Source of the DNA: JAGQTE01 sp964648005 | GTDB lineage: Bacteria; Actinomycetota; Acidimicrobiia; Acidimicrobiales; Acidimicrobilacustridaceae | Assembly (NCBI GenBank): GCA_964648005.1 | Contig: CAZYKR010000065.1 | Span: 1-17,531, forward strand | Direction of reading: 5' to 3' | Length of the DNA stretch: 17,531 bases | Part shown: piece by piece, positions 8,664-14,993 of the stretch | Layout of the letters: each line of letters begins with the position of its first letter | Position numbering within the stretch: the first letter of the stretch is position 1 | Translations under genes and position numbers: made by a program | Notes under the pieces: generated by a model | What the model saw: the letters and a program-made list of their open reading frames with translations, nothing else | Database searches by the model: none | What the model was told of the DNA's origin: nothing

Positions 8664-8688
8664 GGCTCGATCATGCCACCATGGCCGA
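8664..8688. promoter_or_regulatory. Compact divergent promoter between fumarase and DUF3039
   Basis: Only 25 bases separate the two chosen starts. Minus strand: CATGAT (8675 down to 8670) lies six bases before the fumarase ATG. Plus strand: CACCAT (8677-8682) lies six bases before ATG 8689. Both match nAnnnT but not the full TANNNT, and no SD is present on either side. Confidence 0.4.
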
Positions 8689-8976
8689 ATGCCTCCGGAC
8701 CCAGCGCACCCCTCCGTGTCCCCGACCGTGGCACCCACCGCGGCGCCGACCGCCGTCATGGAGCCCGAGACCACGCCGGTGCTCGACGACGGTGACCACG
8801 ACCGGTTCAGCCACATCATCCGCAAGGACGATCAGATGAAGGGCTACGTCATGGGCGAGGCGGTCGAAGCCCTCTGCGGCAAGAAGTGGGTGCCGTCGCG
8901 CGATCCCGAGAAGTACCCGGTGTGCCCGACCTGCCTCGAGGTGCTCGGCCAGCTGCGCGCCGCCGGTTCGAACTAG
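8689..8976 (+). CDS. DUF3039 family protein, putative small zinc-binding protein
   Basis: Seen: 95 residues. A Pro/Thr/Ala-rich head (1-30) is followed by the DUF3039 core: DDGDHDRFSHIIRKD (33-47), ALCGKKWVPSRDPEKYPVCP (61-80) and TCLE. Cys63, Cys79 and Cys82 with His42 could form a metal site, with CPTC as a zinc-knuckle half. Family knowledge: DUF3039 is small, nearly confined to Actinomycetota and of unknown function. Start: ATG 8689 was preferred over ATG 8662, which would overlap the fumarase start codon. ATG 8758, just before the core, is also possible and would give 72 residues. The two-helix membrane peptide follows ten bases after the stop. Confidence 0.85.
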   Translation: MPPDPAHPSVSPTVAPTAAPTAVMEPETTPVLDDGDHDRFSHIIRKDDQMKGYVMGEAVEALCGKKWVPSRDPEKYPVCPTCLEVLGQLRAAGSN

Positions 8977-8986
8977 CTTCGGCGAC
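8974..8986 (+). promoter_or_regulatory. Putative leaderless promoter of the 63-residue membrane peptide
   Basis: TAGCTT (8974-8979) is an exact TANNNT and starts inside the TAG stop codon of the DUF3039 gene. Seven bases follow before ATG 8987. There is no SD, so the small gene may have its own start site besides read-through. Confidence 0.5.
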
Positions 8987-9178
8987 ATGGCAGAGGCTCC
9001 GTCGTCCAACCCGTTCACCATCGTCTACTGGGTCTTGTTGGTCCTCGGGGTCGGGCTGTTGATCTTCGATTTCGCCACCCGCGATCAGGACCAGTGGATC
9101 GCCCTCGTGGCCGTGGCGCTCTTCGTCGCCGCGTCGCTGATCAACCGCAAGGTCATCAAGGGCCACGACGGCGCCTGA
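8987..9178 (+). CDS. Small membrane protein with two transmembrane helices, function unknown
   Basis: Seen: 63 residues. Two hydrophobic helices (about 10-29 and 37-53) are joined by a short charged turn (ATRDQDQ). The tail NRKVIKGHDGA is basic, so by the positive-inside rule both ends probably face the cytoplasm. I recognise no family. Coding is supported by the clean two-helix pattern, by a TANNNT seven bases before the ATG, and by tight packing between neighbours: ten bases after DUF3039 and three bases before the convergent ABC permease stop. It might be co-transcribed with DUF3039, but nothing shows a joint function. Confidence 0.72.
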   Translation: MAEAPSSNPFTIVYWVLLVLGVGLLIFDFATRDQDQWIALVAVALFVAASLINRKVIKGHDGA

Positions 9179-9185
9179 GCCTCAG
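9175..9185. terminator. Inverted repeat spanning two convergent stop codons
   Basis: CTGAG-C-CTCAG (9175-9185) contains the plus-strand TGA (9176-9178) and the minus-strand stop (TCA at 9182-9184). The arm is short, there is no T-run, and part of the symmetry is forced by the two facing TGA codons, so terminator function is only a possibility. Confidence 0.2.
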
Positions 9186-10786
9186 CTGCTCGAGAGCATC
9201 GCCACCAGCTCGGCCTCGTGGCGGCCGGTCCACCACGAGGCCCAGCGGAAGCTGGAGAACCACATGGCGCCGCCGTAGACCGCCGCCGCCGGCACGGACA
9301 CCCACAACCACGCGTCCCCGCTGAGGGCCGGCCACACGATGGCCAGCACGAGTGGGATCAGACCGACGATCGCCACCAGTTCGGCCACCAACGACTGCAG
9401 CATGCCGCCGGTCGACGACCCGGCCGCCCGGCGGGTGTCGGTCGCCGAGCCGGCCGCCGTGGCCAGGCGTACGGCGACGAGATGCGCCACGGCCGCCGTG
9501 ATGCACCAACCGGCGGCGACCATCACCAGCGCGGGCACCACCATCACCCAGCCGTGCCAGACGACGGCGTACACCGCGACCGTCCCGACGAGCAGCGGAC
9601 CGTCGACCACGAGCGCCGCCAGATCGCGACCGAGCACGTCGGCTCGTCGATTCCCAGGGCTGACGACATCCATCCAGTAGCCCGAGGCGTCGGCCCCGAT
9701 CTCGTTGGCGCGGTGGATCGCCAGCGGGAACGTCAGGGCCAGCGCCGCGAAGGGCGCCCACGGCTGCGGGAGGTTGACGGCGGCGATGACGGAGAACAGC
9801 AGGCCGAACATCCCGACGAACAGGGCCCAGCTCGACAGGCGTCCCGGCGTGCGGACGAACAAGCGCAGGGACCGGGCCGCGATGGCGCCGGTGCGTCCGG
9901 ACGGCAGCCGCCGGGCGAACCCGGCAAATGGGGAACCGACCCGTTCGCGAGCTCGGTCGGTGGAGCGGTCAGCCGTGACGAGGGTGCGAGCCACGACCGC
10001 CCGGCTGGCGACCGCAACCGCCGCCAGCAGCACCAGCAACCCTGCGCAGGCGGCCAGGGCCGGTCCGACCGCACCGCTGGCACCGTCGGCGATGCCGTCA
10101 GCGGCCCACCCGGTCGGCAGCCACGCCAACCAGCTCGGTGGTGGCGTAGCGGACGAGCCGACGCCGGCCTCGAGCGCCGGGTCGACGCTTCCCGCCCGCA
10201 GCAGCTCGAAGCTGGCGAGCGCCACGAGCAGTGCGGGCAGGGCCGACAGCGTGGCGACGAGTCGCCCGCGCGGCGCCAAGGCCAACAGGTCCAAGGCCAA
10301 TCCGATCAGGCGGCCCAGGGCCACGGCGACCAGCACGAAGCACACCGCAACGGACGCAACGAGGACGCCACCGACGACGTCGTCGACGTACGCCGACACG
10401 ATGTAGCCGACCAACGCCGCCGTGAGCAGCGGCCCGACGCCGACCATCCCGGCGACGAACAGCCCGAGCGCCAGCGGGGACGCACCGATCGGGAGCAGCA
10501 CGAACTTGCGGACGGTCAGGTCGCGCCGAGCCGTCGTCGTGAACGGTGCGGCGATCCAGAACAGCACGACCATCGTCAAGATGACCGCCAGCTGCTCGCG
10601 GCCGGCGTCGGGCAGCTCGGGGAAGGCGCGTAGTCCTTCGATCGTCTCCAGGCCCGTCGCCACGTAGGTCCCGCCGGCGAACGCCACGACGACCAGCGCC
10701 AGCATGATCCGCTCCGGATGGCGGGCGGCAGCCGCGGCGCGGTTGCGCAGCAGCGCCACCTTCAGTCGGAGGAAGTGCCCAACCAC
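9182..10786 (-). CDS. ABC transporter permease, ABC-2-like exporter subunit
   Basis: Seen: 534 residues from GTG 10786, with about ten to twelve hydrophobic segments. A cytoplasmic N-terminus (HFLRLKVALLRNR) is typical of large actinobacterial ABC-2-type permeases. A central hydrophilic linker (residues about 285-320, RSTDRARERVGSPFAGFARR) divides two halves, each with about six helices. Its reading frame begins inside the end of the ATPase gene (25-base overlap), so the two form one operon and one transporter. Function: probable exporter of an unknown substrate such as a lipid, drug or peptide; nothing here names it. An alternative GTG start at 10759, just past the ATPase stop, would remove the first nine residues, but the HFLRLK motif favours the longer form. 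It converges on the small membrane protein gene with a three-base gap. Confidence 0.88.
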   Translation of the reverse strand: MVGHFLRLKVALLRNRAAAAARHPERIMLALVVVAFAGGTYVATGLETIEGLRAFPELPDAGREQLAVILTMVVLFWIAAPFTTTARRDLTVRKFVLLPIGASPLALGLFVAGMVGVGPLLTAALVGYIVSAYVDDVVGGVLVASVAVCFVLVAVALGRLIGLALDLLALAPRGRLVATLSALPALLVALASFELLRAGSVDPALEAGVGSSATPPPSWLAWLPTGWAADGIADGASGAVGPALAACAGLLVLLAAVAVASRAVVARTLVTADRSTDRARERVGSPFAGFARRLPSGRTGAIAARSLRLFVRTPGRLSSWALFVGMFGLLFSVIAAVNLPQPWAPFAALALTFPLAIHRANEIGADASGYWMDVVSPGNRRADVLGRDLAALVVDGPLLVGTVAVYAVVWHGWVMVVPALVMVAAGWCITAAVAHLVAVRLATAAGSATDTRRAAGSSTGGMLQSLVAELVAIVGLIPLVLAIVWPALSGDAWLWVSVPAAAVYGGAMWFSSFRWASWWTGRHEAELVAMLSSS

Positions 10787-11535
10787 GTGAGATCGCCCGT
10801 GTCCGCATCCTGCATGCCGATCAGCGCCATGAAGGCGTCTTCGAGCCGTTCGCCGCCGCGCACCTCGTCGATCGTGCCGCTGGCGCGCACGGTGCCGTGG
10901 TCGATCACCGCCAGCCGGTCGCACAGGCGCTCGACGACGTCGAGCACGTGCGACGAGAACAACACGGTTCCGCCGTGGTCGACGTGACGCCGCAGCACGG
11001 CTTCGATGGCCCGCGTCGACACCGGGTCGATCGCCTCGAACGGTTCGTCGAGGAACAGCACGGTCGGGCCGTGCAGCAGTGCGGCCGCCAGCACGATCTT
11101 CTTCGTCATGCCGTGGGAGTAGTCGGCGACGGTGCGCGACGCAGCGTCGGTGAGCTCCAACACGTCGAGGAGCTCGGTGCTGCGCTCGACGACGAGGTCG
11201 CGGTCCATGCCGCGCAACAGCCCGTTGTAGAGGAGCAGTTCGGCACCGGTGAGACGGTCGAACACGTCCATCGACTCGGGCATGACGCCCATGCGCTGCT
11301 TGGCGTGTTGCGCATCGGCCCAGACGTCGATGCCGTCGAGGAGGACGGTGCCGGCGTCGGGTCGCAGGAGCGCCGTGCACATCCGCAGCGTCGTGGTCTT
11401 GCCGGCGCCGTTGCGCCCGACGAGTCCGAAGAAGGAGCCCGCCGGCACCGTGAGATCGAGGTGATCGACGGCGACGAGGTCGCCGAACACCTTGTGCAGC
11501 CCATCGATCTCGAGTGCCGCGTCCGCTCCGCCCAT
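10762..11535 (-). CDS. ABC transporter ATP-binding protein
   Basis: Seen: 257 residues with one complete nucleotide-binding domain. Walker A is GRNGAGKT (40-47). The Q-loop region MGVMPESMD has Glu87 where the canonical Gln usually stands, a substitution common in ABC-2-type exporters. The signature is YSHGMTKK (139-146), a variant of LSGGQ. Walker B is VLFLDEPFEAID (159-170, with catalytic Glu164), and the H-loop is His196 in LFSSH. Family: DrrA/CcmA-like exporter ATPases. It energises the permease encoded directly downstream. Start: ATG 11535. No SD is visible, but TAGGCT lies on the minus strand eight bases upstream, so it may have its own leaderless promoter even though the 88-residue gene ends only 25 bases before it. 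The C-terminal part after about residue 225 is a short family-typical extension. Confidence 0.95.
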   Translation of the reverse strand: MGGADAALEIDGLHKVFGDLVAVDHLDLTVPAGSFFGLVGRNGAGKTTTLRMCTALLRPDAGTVLLDGIDVWADAQHAKQRMGVMPESMDVFDRLTGAELLLYNGLLRGMDRDLVVERSTELLDVLELTDAASRTVADYSHGMTKKIVLAAALLHGPTVLFLDEPFEAIDPVSTRAIEAVLRRHVDHGGTVLFSSHVLDVVERLCDRLAVIDHGTVRASGTIDEVRGGERLEDAFMALIGMQDADTGDLTWLGTSSD

Positions 11536-11549
11536 CGGGCCGGAGCCTA
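11536..11549 (-). promoter_or_regulatory. Putative internal promoter of the ABC ATPase
   Basis: TAGGCT on the minus strand (11549 down to 11544) fits TANNNT and is followed by eight bases before ATG 11535. It falls in the 25-base gap after the 88-residue gene and could let the transporter be expressed separately. Confidence 0.4.
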
Positions 11550-11560
11550 CGGCACGACGC

Positions 11561-11827
11561 TCACGCGGCGGCGTGTGGGAGGTGCAGCTGCGCCTCGGCG
11601 GCGTAGAGCAGGTCGAGCGCGTGGCGCCGCACCGGATCGAGGAACAGCGGATCGTCCACGCCCCCCGCCACCTGGTGGCGCGCCGCCTCGATGGCGGCGA
11701 CGTCGCCGTTGGCGAGGCGAGCCAGCTCCGCCGCCTGCACCTCCACCGATCCGGGCCGCAGCCCGAAACGAAGCGCTCGTGCGGTGAGGATCCCGCTGCG
11801 ACTGCGCGACTTCGGCTGGTGGGACAT
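11561..11827 (-). CDS. Small helical protein of unknown function (88 residues)
   Basis: Seen: 88 residues, soluble and without Cys. A basic Ser/Arg-rich head (MSHQPKSRSRSG) is followed by an Ala/Leu-rich helical body (VEVQAAELARLANGDVAAIE, 28-47) and a second helix (PVRRHALDLLYAAEAQLHL). I recognise no family and see no DNA-binding motif I could defend. Coding is supported by a very strong SD, AAGGAGG, four bases before ATG 11827, by a near-consensus -10 (GATAAT) further upstream, and by its place just ahead of the ABC ATPase on the same strand. It may be a co-expressed accessory or regulator of the transporter, but that is inference from position only. The paired dyads around its promoter suggest that its expression is controlled. 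Confidence 0.65.
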   Translation of the reverse strand: MSHQPKSRSRSGILTARALRFGLRPGSVEVQAAELARLANGDVAAIEAARHQVAGGVDDPLFLDPVRRHALDLLYAAEAQLHLPHAAA

Positions 11828-11831
11828 GGCC

Positions 11832-11838
11832 CCTCCTT
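11832..11838 (-). promoter_or_regulatory. Strong ribosome binding site AAGGAGG of the 88-residue gene
   Basis: AAGGAGG on the minus strand is the best SD in the window, four bases before ATG 11827. Its first base overlaps the outer arm of the adjacent dyad, so a hairpin there could affect access. Confidence 0.8.
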
Positions 11839-11873
11839 CCGCCCGTTGGCGGAATTATCGGCGGATCTCCGCC
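11838..11873 (-). promoter_or_regulatory. -10 element GATAAT framed by two dyads; promoter/operator candidate
   Basis: On the minus strand GATAAT (11859 down to 11854) is a 5-of-6 match to TATAAT. On the plus strand the flanks read TCCGCC (11838-11843), CGTT, GGCGGA (11848-11853), then ATTATC, then GGCGGA (11860-11865), TC, TCCGCC (11868-11873). Two inverted repeats built from the same 6-mer thus sit immediately on each side of the -10. This geometry suits a repressor binding over the promoter. A good -35 is not evident. Confidence 0.55.
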
Positions 11874-11914
11874 CGCCCTTGACCAGTCCTACGCTTCTGA
11901 AGGCCTGAAAGTTC

Positions 11915-11938
11915 CCGGGTGCGACCGACGTCACCCGG
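11915..11938 (-). terminator. Hairpin downstream of phoD, possible terminator
   Basis: CCGGGTG (11915-11921) and CACCCGG (11932-11938) form a perfect 7-bp stem with a ten-base loop, starting 13 bases after the phoD stop. On the minus strand the sequence after the stem is GAACTTTC, only a weak T-run. It separates phoD from the promoter of the 88-residue gene. Between 11828 and 11950 I see no additional gene. Confidence 0.4.
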
Positions 11939-11950
11939 CGAGGACGGACC

Positions 11951-13591
11951 TCACCCGGTGAAGTTCGGGCTGGCCGTCACCGCAGGCGCAGCCGTCGAGC
12001 TCGACGCCGTGGTCGACGTCGACGGTGCCGTCGTGGTGGTCGTCGGGCCCTGCAGCGGCTCGGCATCGACCGACCAGGTGAAGTCGGTGGACACCGTCGC
12101 CGTCGTCTGGCTCACCGTCGACACGACGCGGAAGTTGGCGTCCATGCGGTCACGGGTCAGCGACACGGTGACGTAGCCCCGCTCTTGGGCGTTGACGTAG
12201 CGCGCCCACGGCAGGGCACCGATCAGGGCCTCGGCCAGGTCGACCAGCTCGTCGTTGAACTGCGACGAGATCGACGTGCCGACGAGCTCGGTGGCGATGC
12301 GCGGGGTGGTCGGGTCCTCCCCCACCTGGTGCACGTCGGCGACGCCGGCGGCGTGGATGTCGCCGGTGATGATCAGCGGGTTGCGCACCTCGGGCCGGGC
12401 CAGCACGTCCACGACACGCTGGCGGGTCACGGGGTAGCCGTCCCACTGGTCGAAGTTGTACGCACCGGCGAAGGGCATGGCCGAGAAGACGACCTGCTGC
12501 GCCAGCACGTTCCAGATCGAGGTCGAGGCGCCGAGGCGGTCGAGCAGCCAGCCCTCCTGCGCCGCGCCGAGGATGGTGCGGTCGGGGTTCGACAGGTTGT
12601 CGCACACGGGGCCGATGTCGCCGAGCCCGGGCGCCGGCGGGCAGGCGTGGTCGTCGCGATACTGGCGGGTGTCGAGCGCCGAGAACGAGGCGAGGTCGCC
12701 CCAGTCGAAGCCACGGTAGATCGCCAGGTCCGGGCCGCTCGGCGGCGCCAGGCGCACCGGCTGATGCTCCCACCAGGCCTGGTAGGCGGCGGCGCGCCGG
12801 ATCAGGAAGGTCGCCGGATCCGAGCCGTTCTCGTCGTACTGGCCGGCGTAGTTGTTCTCGACCTCGTGGTCGTCCCACACGACCACCCACGGGAAGGCGG
12901 CGCGGCTCTTCTGCAGCTCGGCGTCACCCGTGTAGAGGGCGTAGCGGTTGCGGTACAGCGGCAGCGTGGTGACCTCGGGGCTGTTGTGCGGGCGCAGACC
13001 CCCGCCGGCACCGCCCTCGTAGATGTAGTCGCCCAAGAAGAAGACGAGGTCGAGCGGCGCGGCGGCGAGATGGGTGTGGGCCGTGTAGTAGCCGCTGGTC
13101 CAGCTCTGGCAGGAGGCGAAGCCGAACGCCATGGCAGCCGGGGAGCTGCCGGCGGCAGGCAGCGTGCGGGTGCGGCCGACCGGGCTGTCGTAGCCGCCCG
13201 CCGAGAAGCGGTACCAGTACCAGCTGTCGGGCTCGAGGCCGGTGGCGTCGACGTGCACGCTGTGGGCGTACATGGCGCTGGCGGTGGCGGTGCCTGACGC
13301 CACGACGTCGGCGAAGCCCTCGTCGGTGGCGACCTCCCAGTCCACGGCCTCGTCGCCGGGGCCCATCCCGCCGTCGTTGAGCGGATCGGGTGCGAGGCGC
13401 GTCCACAGGATCACCGAGGTCGGGGTCGGGTCGCCGGAGGCGACGCCGAGGGTGAACGGCGCCGACGGGATGGCCGATGGTCCTGTCGGTGCCTGGTTCG
13501 GCAGCGCCGCCGCCCACCGGGGCAGCAGCAGCGCCCCGGCGCCACCCGCCACGGCCGTGCCGATGAAGTCGCGTCGTGAGATCCCCCGCAT
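11951..13591 (-). CDS. phoD: Alkaline phosphatase D family (PhoD-like) metallophosphoesterase, Tat-exported
   Basis: Seen: 546 residues. The N-terminus is a Tat signal (SRRDFIG, 5-11) followed by a hydrophobic AVAGGAGALLL. A PhoD N-terminal domain spans about 44-146 (FTLGVASGDPTPTSVILWTR). The metal-binding phosphoesterase domain includes GFASCQSW (157-164), FFLGDYIYEGG (184-194) and VWDDHEVENN (238-247), with ITGDIHAAG further on. These supply the Asp, Cys, Tyr, Asn and His positions used for the Fe/Ca centre in PhoD enzymes. Function: hydrolysis of phosphomono- and diesters outside the cell, giving phosphate. The last 40 residues are a Thr/Ser/Ala-rich tail (PTTTTTAPSTSTTASSSTAA) ending in NFTG, without a sorting signal. 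Start: ATG 13591 with TACCAT seven bases upstream. It lies after the sigma factor pair on the same strand. Confidence 0.94.
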   Translation of the reverse strand: MRGISRRDFIGTAVAGGAGALLLPRWAAALPNQAPTGPSAIPSAPFTLGVASGDPTPTSVILWTRLAPDPLNDGGMGPGDEAVDWEVATDEGFADVVASGTATASAMYAHSVHVDATGLEPDSWYWYRFSAGGYDSPVGRTRTLPAAGSSPAAMAFGFASCQSWTSGYYTAHTHLAAAPLDLVFFLGDYIYEGGAGGGLRPHNSPEVTTLPLYRNRYALYTGDAELQKSRAAFPWVVVWDDHEVENNYAGQYDENGSDPATFLIRRAAAYQAWWEHQPVRLAPPSGPDLAIYRGFDWGDLASFSALDTRQYRDDHACPPAPGLGDIGPVCDNLSNPDRTILGAAQEGWLLDRLGASTSIWNVLAQQVVFSAMPFAGAYNFDQWDGYPVTRQRVVDVLARPEVRNPLIITGDIHAAGVADVHQVGEDPTTPRIATELVGTSISSQFNDELVDLAEALIGALPWARYVNAQERGYVTVSLTRDRMDANFRVVSTVSQTTATVSTDFTWSVDAEPLQGPTTTTTAPSTSTTASSSTAAPAVTASPNFTG

Positions 13592-13626
13592 CCGGGCGAT
13601 GGTAGACGGCCAGCGGTCCTCGTCAG
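13592..13626 (-). promoter_or_regulatory. Putative leaderless phoD promoter
   Basis: On the minus strand CTGACG (4 of 6 to TTGACA) overlaps the stop of the preceding gene. Sixteen bases later comes TACCAT, an exact TANNNT, then seven bases and ATG 13591. phoD can therefore be transcribed apart from the sigma factor operon. No PHO-box-like repeat was recognised. Confidence 0.5.
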
Positions 13627-14366
13627 GCGCAGCCGCCGACGGTGAGCTGCGCTGCGCTGGGCCACACCTTCGTCACCTCGGCGCACCGCTGCTTGCTGGT
13701 GTAGGGAGTCCACGGACCGACGCCGGGGCTCCGCCGCTCGACGCTCACGTCGACGGTGCCGCCACCACTGGTCGTGTAGGTACGCCGCTCGCTCGTCGTC
13801 TCGTCGATCCCGCCTCCGGGGAGGTCGGCGAAGGCGATGACGACGAACCGGGCCGGCACCCGTGCGTTGAAGCGGGCGATGAAGCAGTCGACCCCGTCCG
13901 CCGGCATCAGGAATGTCGTCGGATAGCCGGCGATCGGCACCACCTCGCCGCAGTCGCCGTTCGGGTCGCCGGGCAGCGCTGTCGAGGAGGTGGTCGGGCC
14001 GACGGTGGGAAGCGGGCCCTGCTGGATCGAGGTCGTCGTCTGCGGGAACGGCACCGTCGTGTTCGGCGCCGACGTCGTGGCCGTGGTCACCGGAGCGTTC
14101 GGCGCCCCCGAACTCGTCGTCGTGCCGGGGTCGGCGGTGCCCGGCACAACGACGGTCGACGACACAGCGAAGGTCGTCGATCCGAACGACGTGCCGGTGC
14201 CGTCGGCGAGCACCGTACGGGCCTCGTCGGACGGTGCGCGGGCCAGGCCCACGGCAATGGCGCCGACGATCAGCATCGAGGCGGCCGCTGCGAGGCCGGC
14301 GAGGCGGGCGCGGCGGCGGAGTGCGGCACGGGTGCGGATGGAGGTGAGGATGTCGTCTTCGGTCAT
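13623..14366 (-). CDS. Single-pass membrane protein coupled to an ECF sigma factor; candidate sigma regulator
   Basis: Seen: 247 residues. A 21-residue basic cytoplasmic head (MTEDDILTSIRTRAALRRRA) is followed by one transmembrane helix (about 22-43), a Thr/Ser/Pro/Ala-rich stalk (about 55-135) and an extracellular domain with four cysteines (139, 161, 228, 246) that could form two disulfides. The ATG overlaps the sigma factor TGA in the bases ATGA, so both are made together. By position it should be an anti-sigma factor. However, the cytoplasmic part is far shorter than a usual anti-sigma domain and lacks the zinc-binding H-x3-C-x2-C motif. It could instead be a sensor, or an envelope protein that shares the operon. 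No enzymatic motif was found in the extracellular domain. Confidence 0.82.
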   Translation of the reverse strand: MTEDDILTSIRTRAALRRRARLAGLAAAASMLIVGAIAVGLARAPSDEARTVLADGTGTSFGSTTFAVSSTVVVPGTADPGTTTSSGAPNAPVTTATTSAPNTTVPFPQTTTSIQQGPLPTVGPTTSSTALPGDPNGDCGEVVPIAGYPTTFLMPADGVDCFIARFNARVPARFVVIAFADLPGGGIDETTSERRTYTTSGGGTVDVSVERRSPGVGPWTPYTSKQRCAEVTKVWPSAAQLTVGGCA

Positions 14367-14914
14367 CGGTCCTCCTCCCGGAGGTCGTCGAGCGCGGCGA
14401 GGCCGCGCGAGGCATGGGTCTTGACGGAGCCGGTGGAGATGCCGAGCGCGTCGGCGATCTGCTGCTCGGAGCAGTCGGCGACGAACCGCAACAGCAGCAC
14501 CTCGCGCTGGCGCTGCGGCAGGCGGGCCACCCGGTCGAGCACCGCGTCGTGGCCGACGTTGGCCAACGCCGCCGACTCGGCCGACGGGGCTGCCGACGTG
14601 GCGTCGGCAGCGACGTCACGCTGGCGCACCTGGCGGCGGCGGAGGTGGCTGCGGGCGCTGTTGACCACGGCACGGCGCAGGTAGGCGTCCACACGATCGG
14701 GTCGGACGCGCCGCACCCGACCGAACACGTGGACGAAGGCGTCCTGGACGATCTCCTCGGCGTGATCCCGGTCGGCCAGGTAGGCGGCGAGGCGCACCAG
14801 GTCGCCGTACTGGGCGCGATAGCAGCGCTCCAGCAGGTCCCCCGAAAGCTCCACCGACGTCGCGTCCACCGTGCCGTCCTCCCCCGCCGCTGCGGTCATG
14901 CTCGCGCTCAGCAT
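14363..14914 (-). CDS. ECF-type RNA polymerase sigma factor (SigE-like family)
   Basis: Seen: 183 residues with the two domains of a group 4 sigma factor. Sigma region 2 lies at about 28-95 (YGDLVRLAAYLADRDHAEEI, then VQDAFVHVFGRV and AYLRRAVVNSARSHLRRR). A charged linker follows, then sigma region 4 at about 122-178, with the helix-turn-helix SEQQIADALGISTGSVKTHA (149-168) for the -35 element. Region 3 is absent, as expected. Function: directs RNA polymerase to a small stress or envelope regulon. It is coupled (ATGA) to the membrane protein downstream, the classic layout of a membrane-controlled ECF pair. Start is unsure: ATG 14914 has GGAG three bases upstream, and ATG 14899 is also possible. 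No autoregulatory promoter with an obvious ECF consensus was recognised upstream. Confidence 0.92.
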   Translation of the reverse strand: MLSASMTAAAGEDGTVDATSVELSGDLLERCYRAQYGDLVRLAAYLADRDHAEEIVQDAFVHVFGRVRRVRPDRVDAYLRRAVVNSARSHLRRRQVRQRDVAADATSAAPSAESAALANVGHDAVLDRVARLPQRQREVLLLRFVADCSEQQIADALGISTGSVKTHASRGLAALDDLREEDR

Positions 14915-14954
14915 CGACTCCACGCCCCAACAGACGCCCCGGCCTCCGATCGCG

Positions 14955-14993
14955 TTGACACGCACCGCTCACCGGCGCGCCAGACTGCTCCTC
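14955..14993 (+). promoter_or_regulatory. Putative surE promoter
   Basis: TTGACA (14955-14960) is a perfect -35 hexamer. CAGACT (14981-14986), a weak -10 (nAnnnT), lies seven bases before the GTG start. The spacer of 20 bases is longer than ideal, so one of the two elements may be fortuitous. Confidence 0.4.

Noticed and set aside
9218..10633. 471-codon open frame on the plus strand
   Set aside because: Antisense to the ABC permease, with a Gln/Arg/Asp/Gly-rich nonsense translation.
12185..13297. 370-codon open frame on the plus strand
   Set aside because: Antisense to phoD, which has its full set of catalytic motifs.
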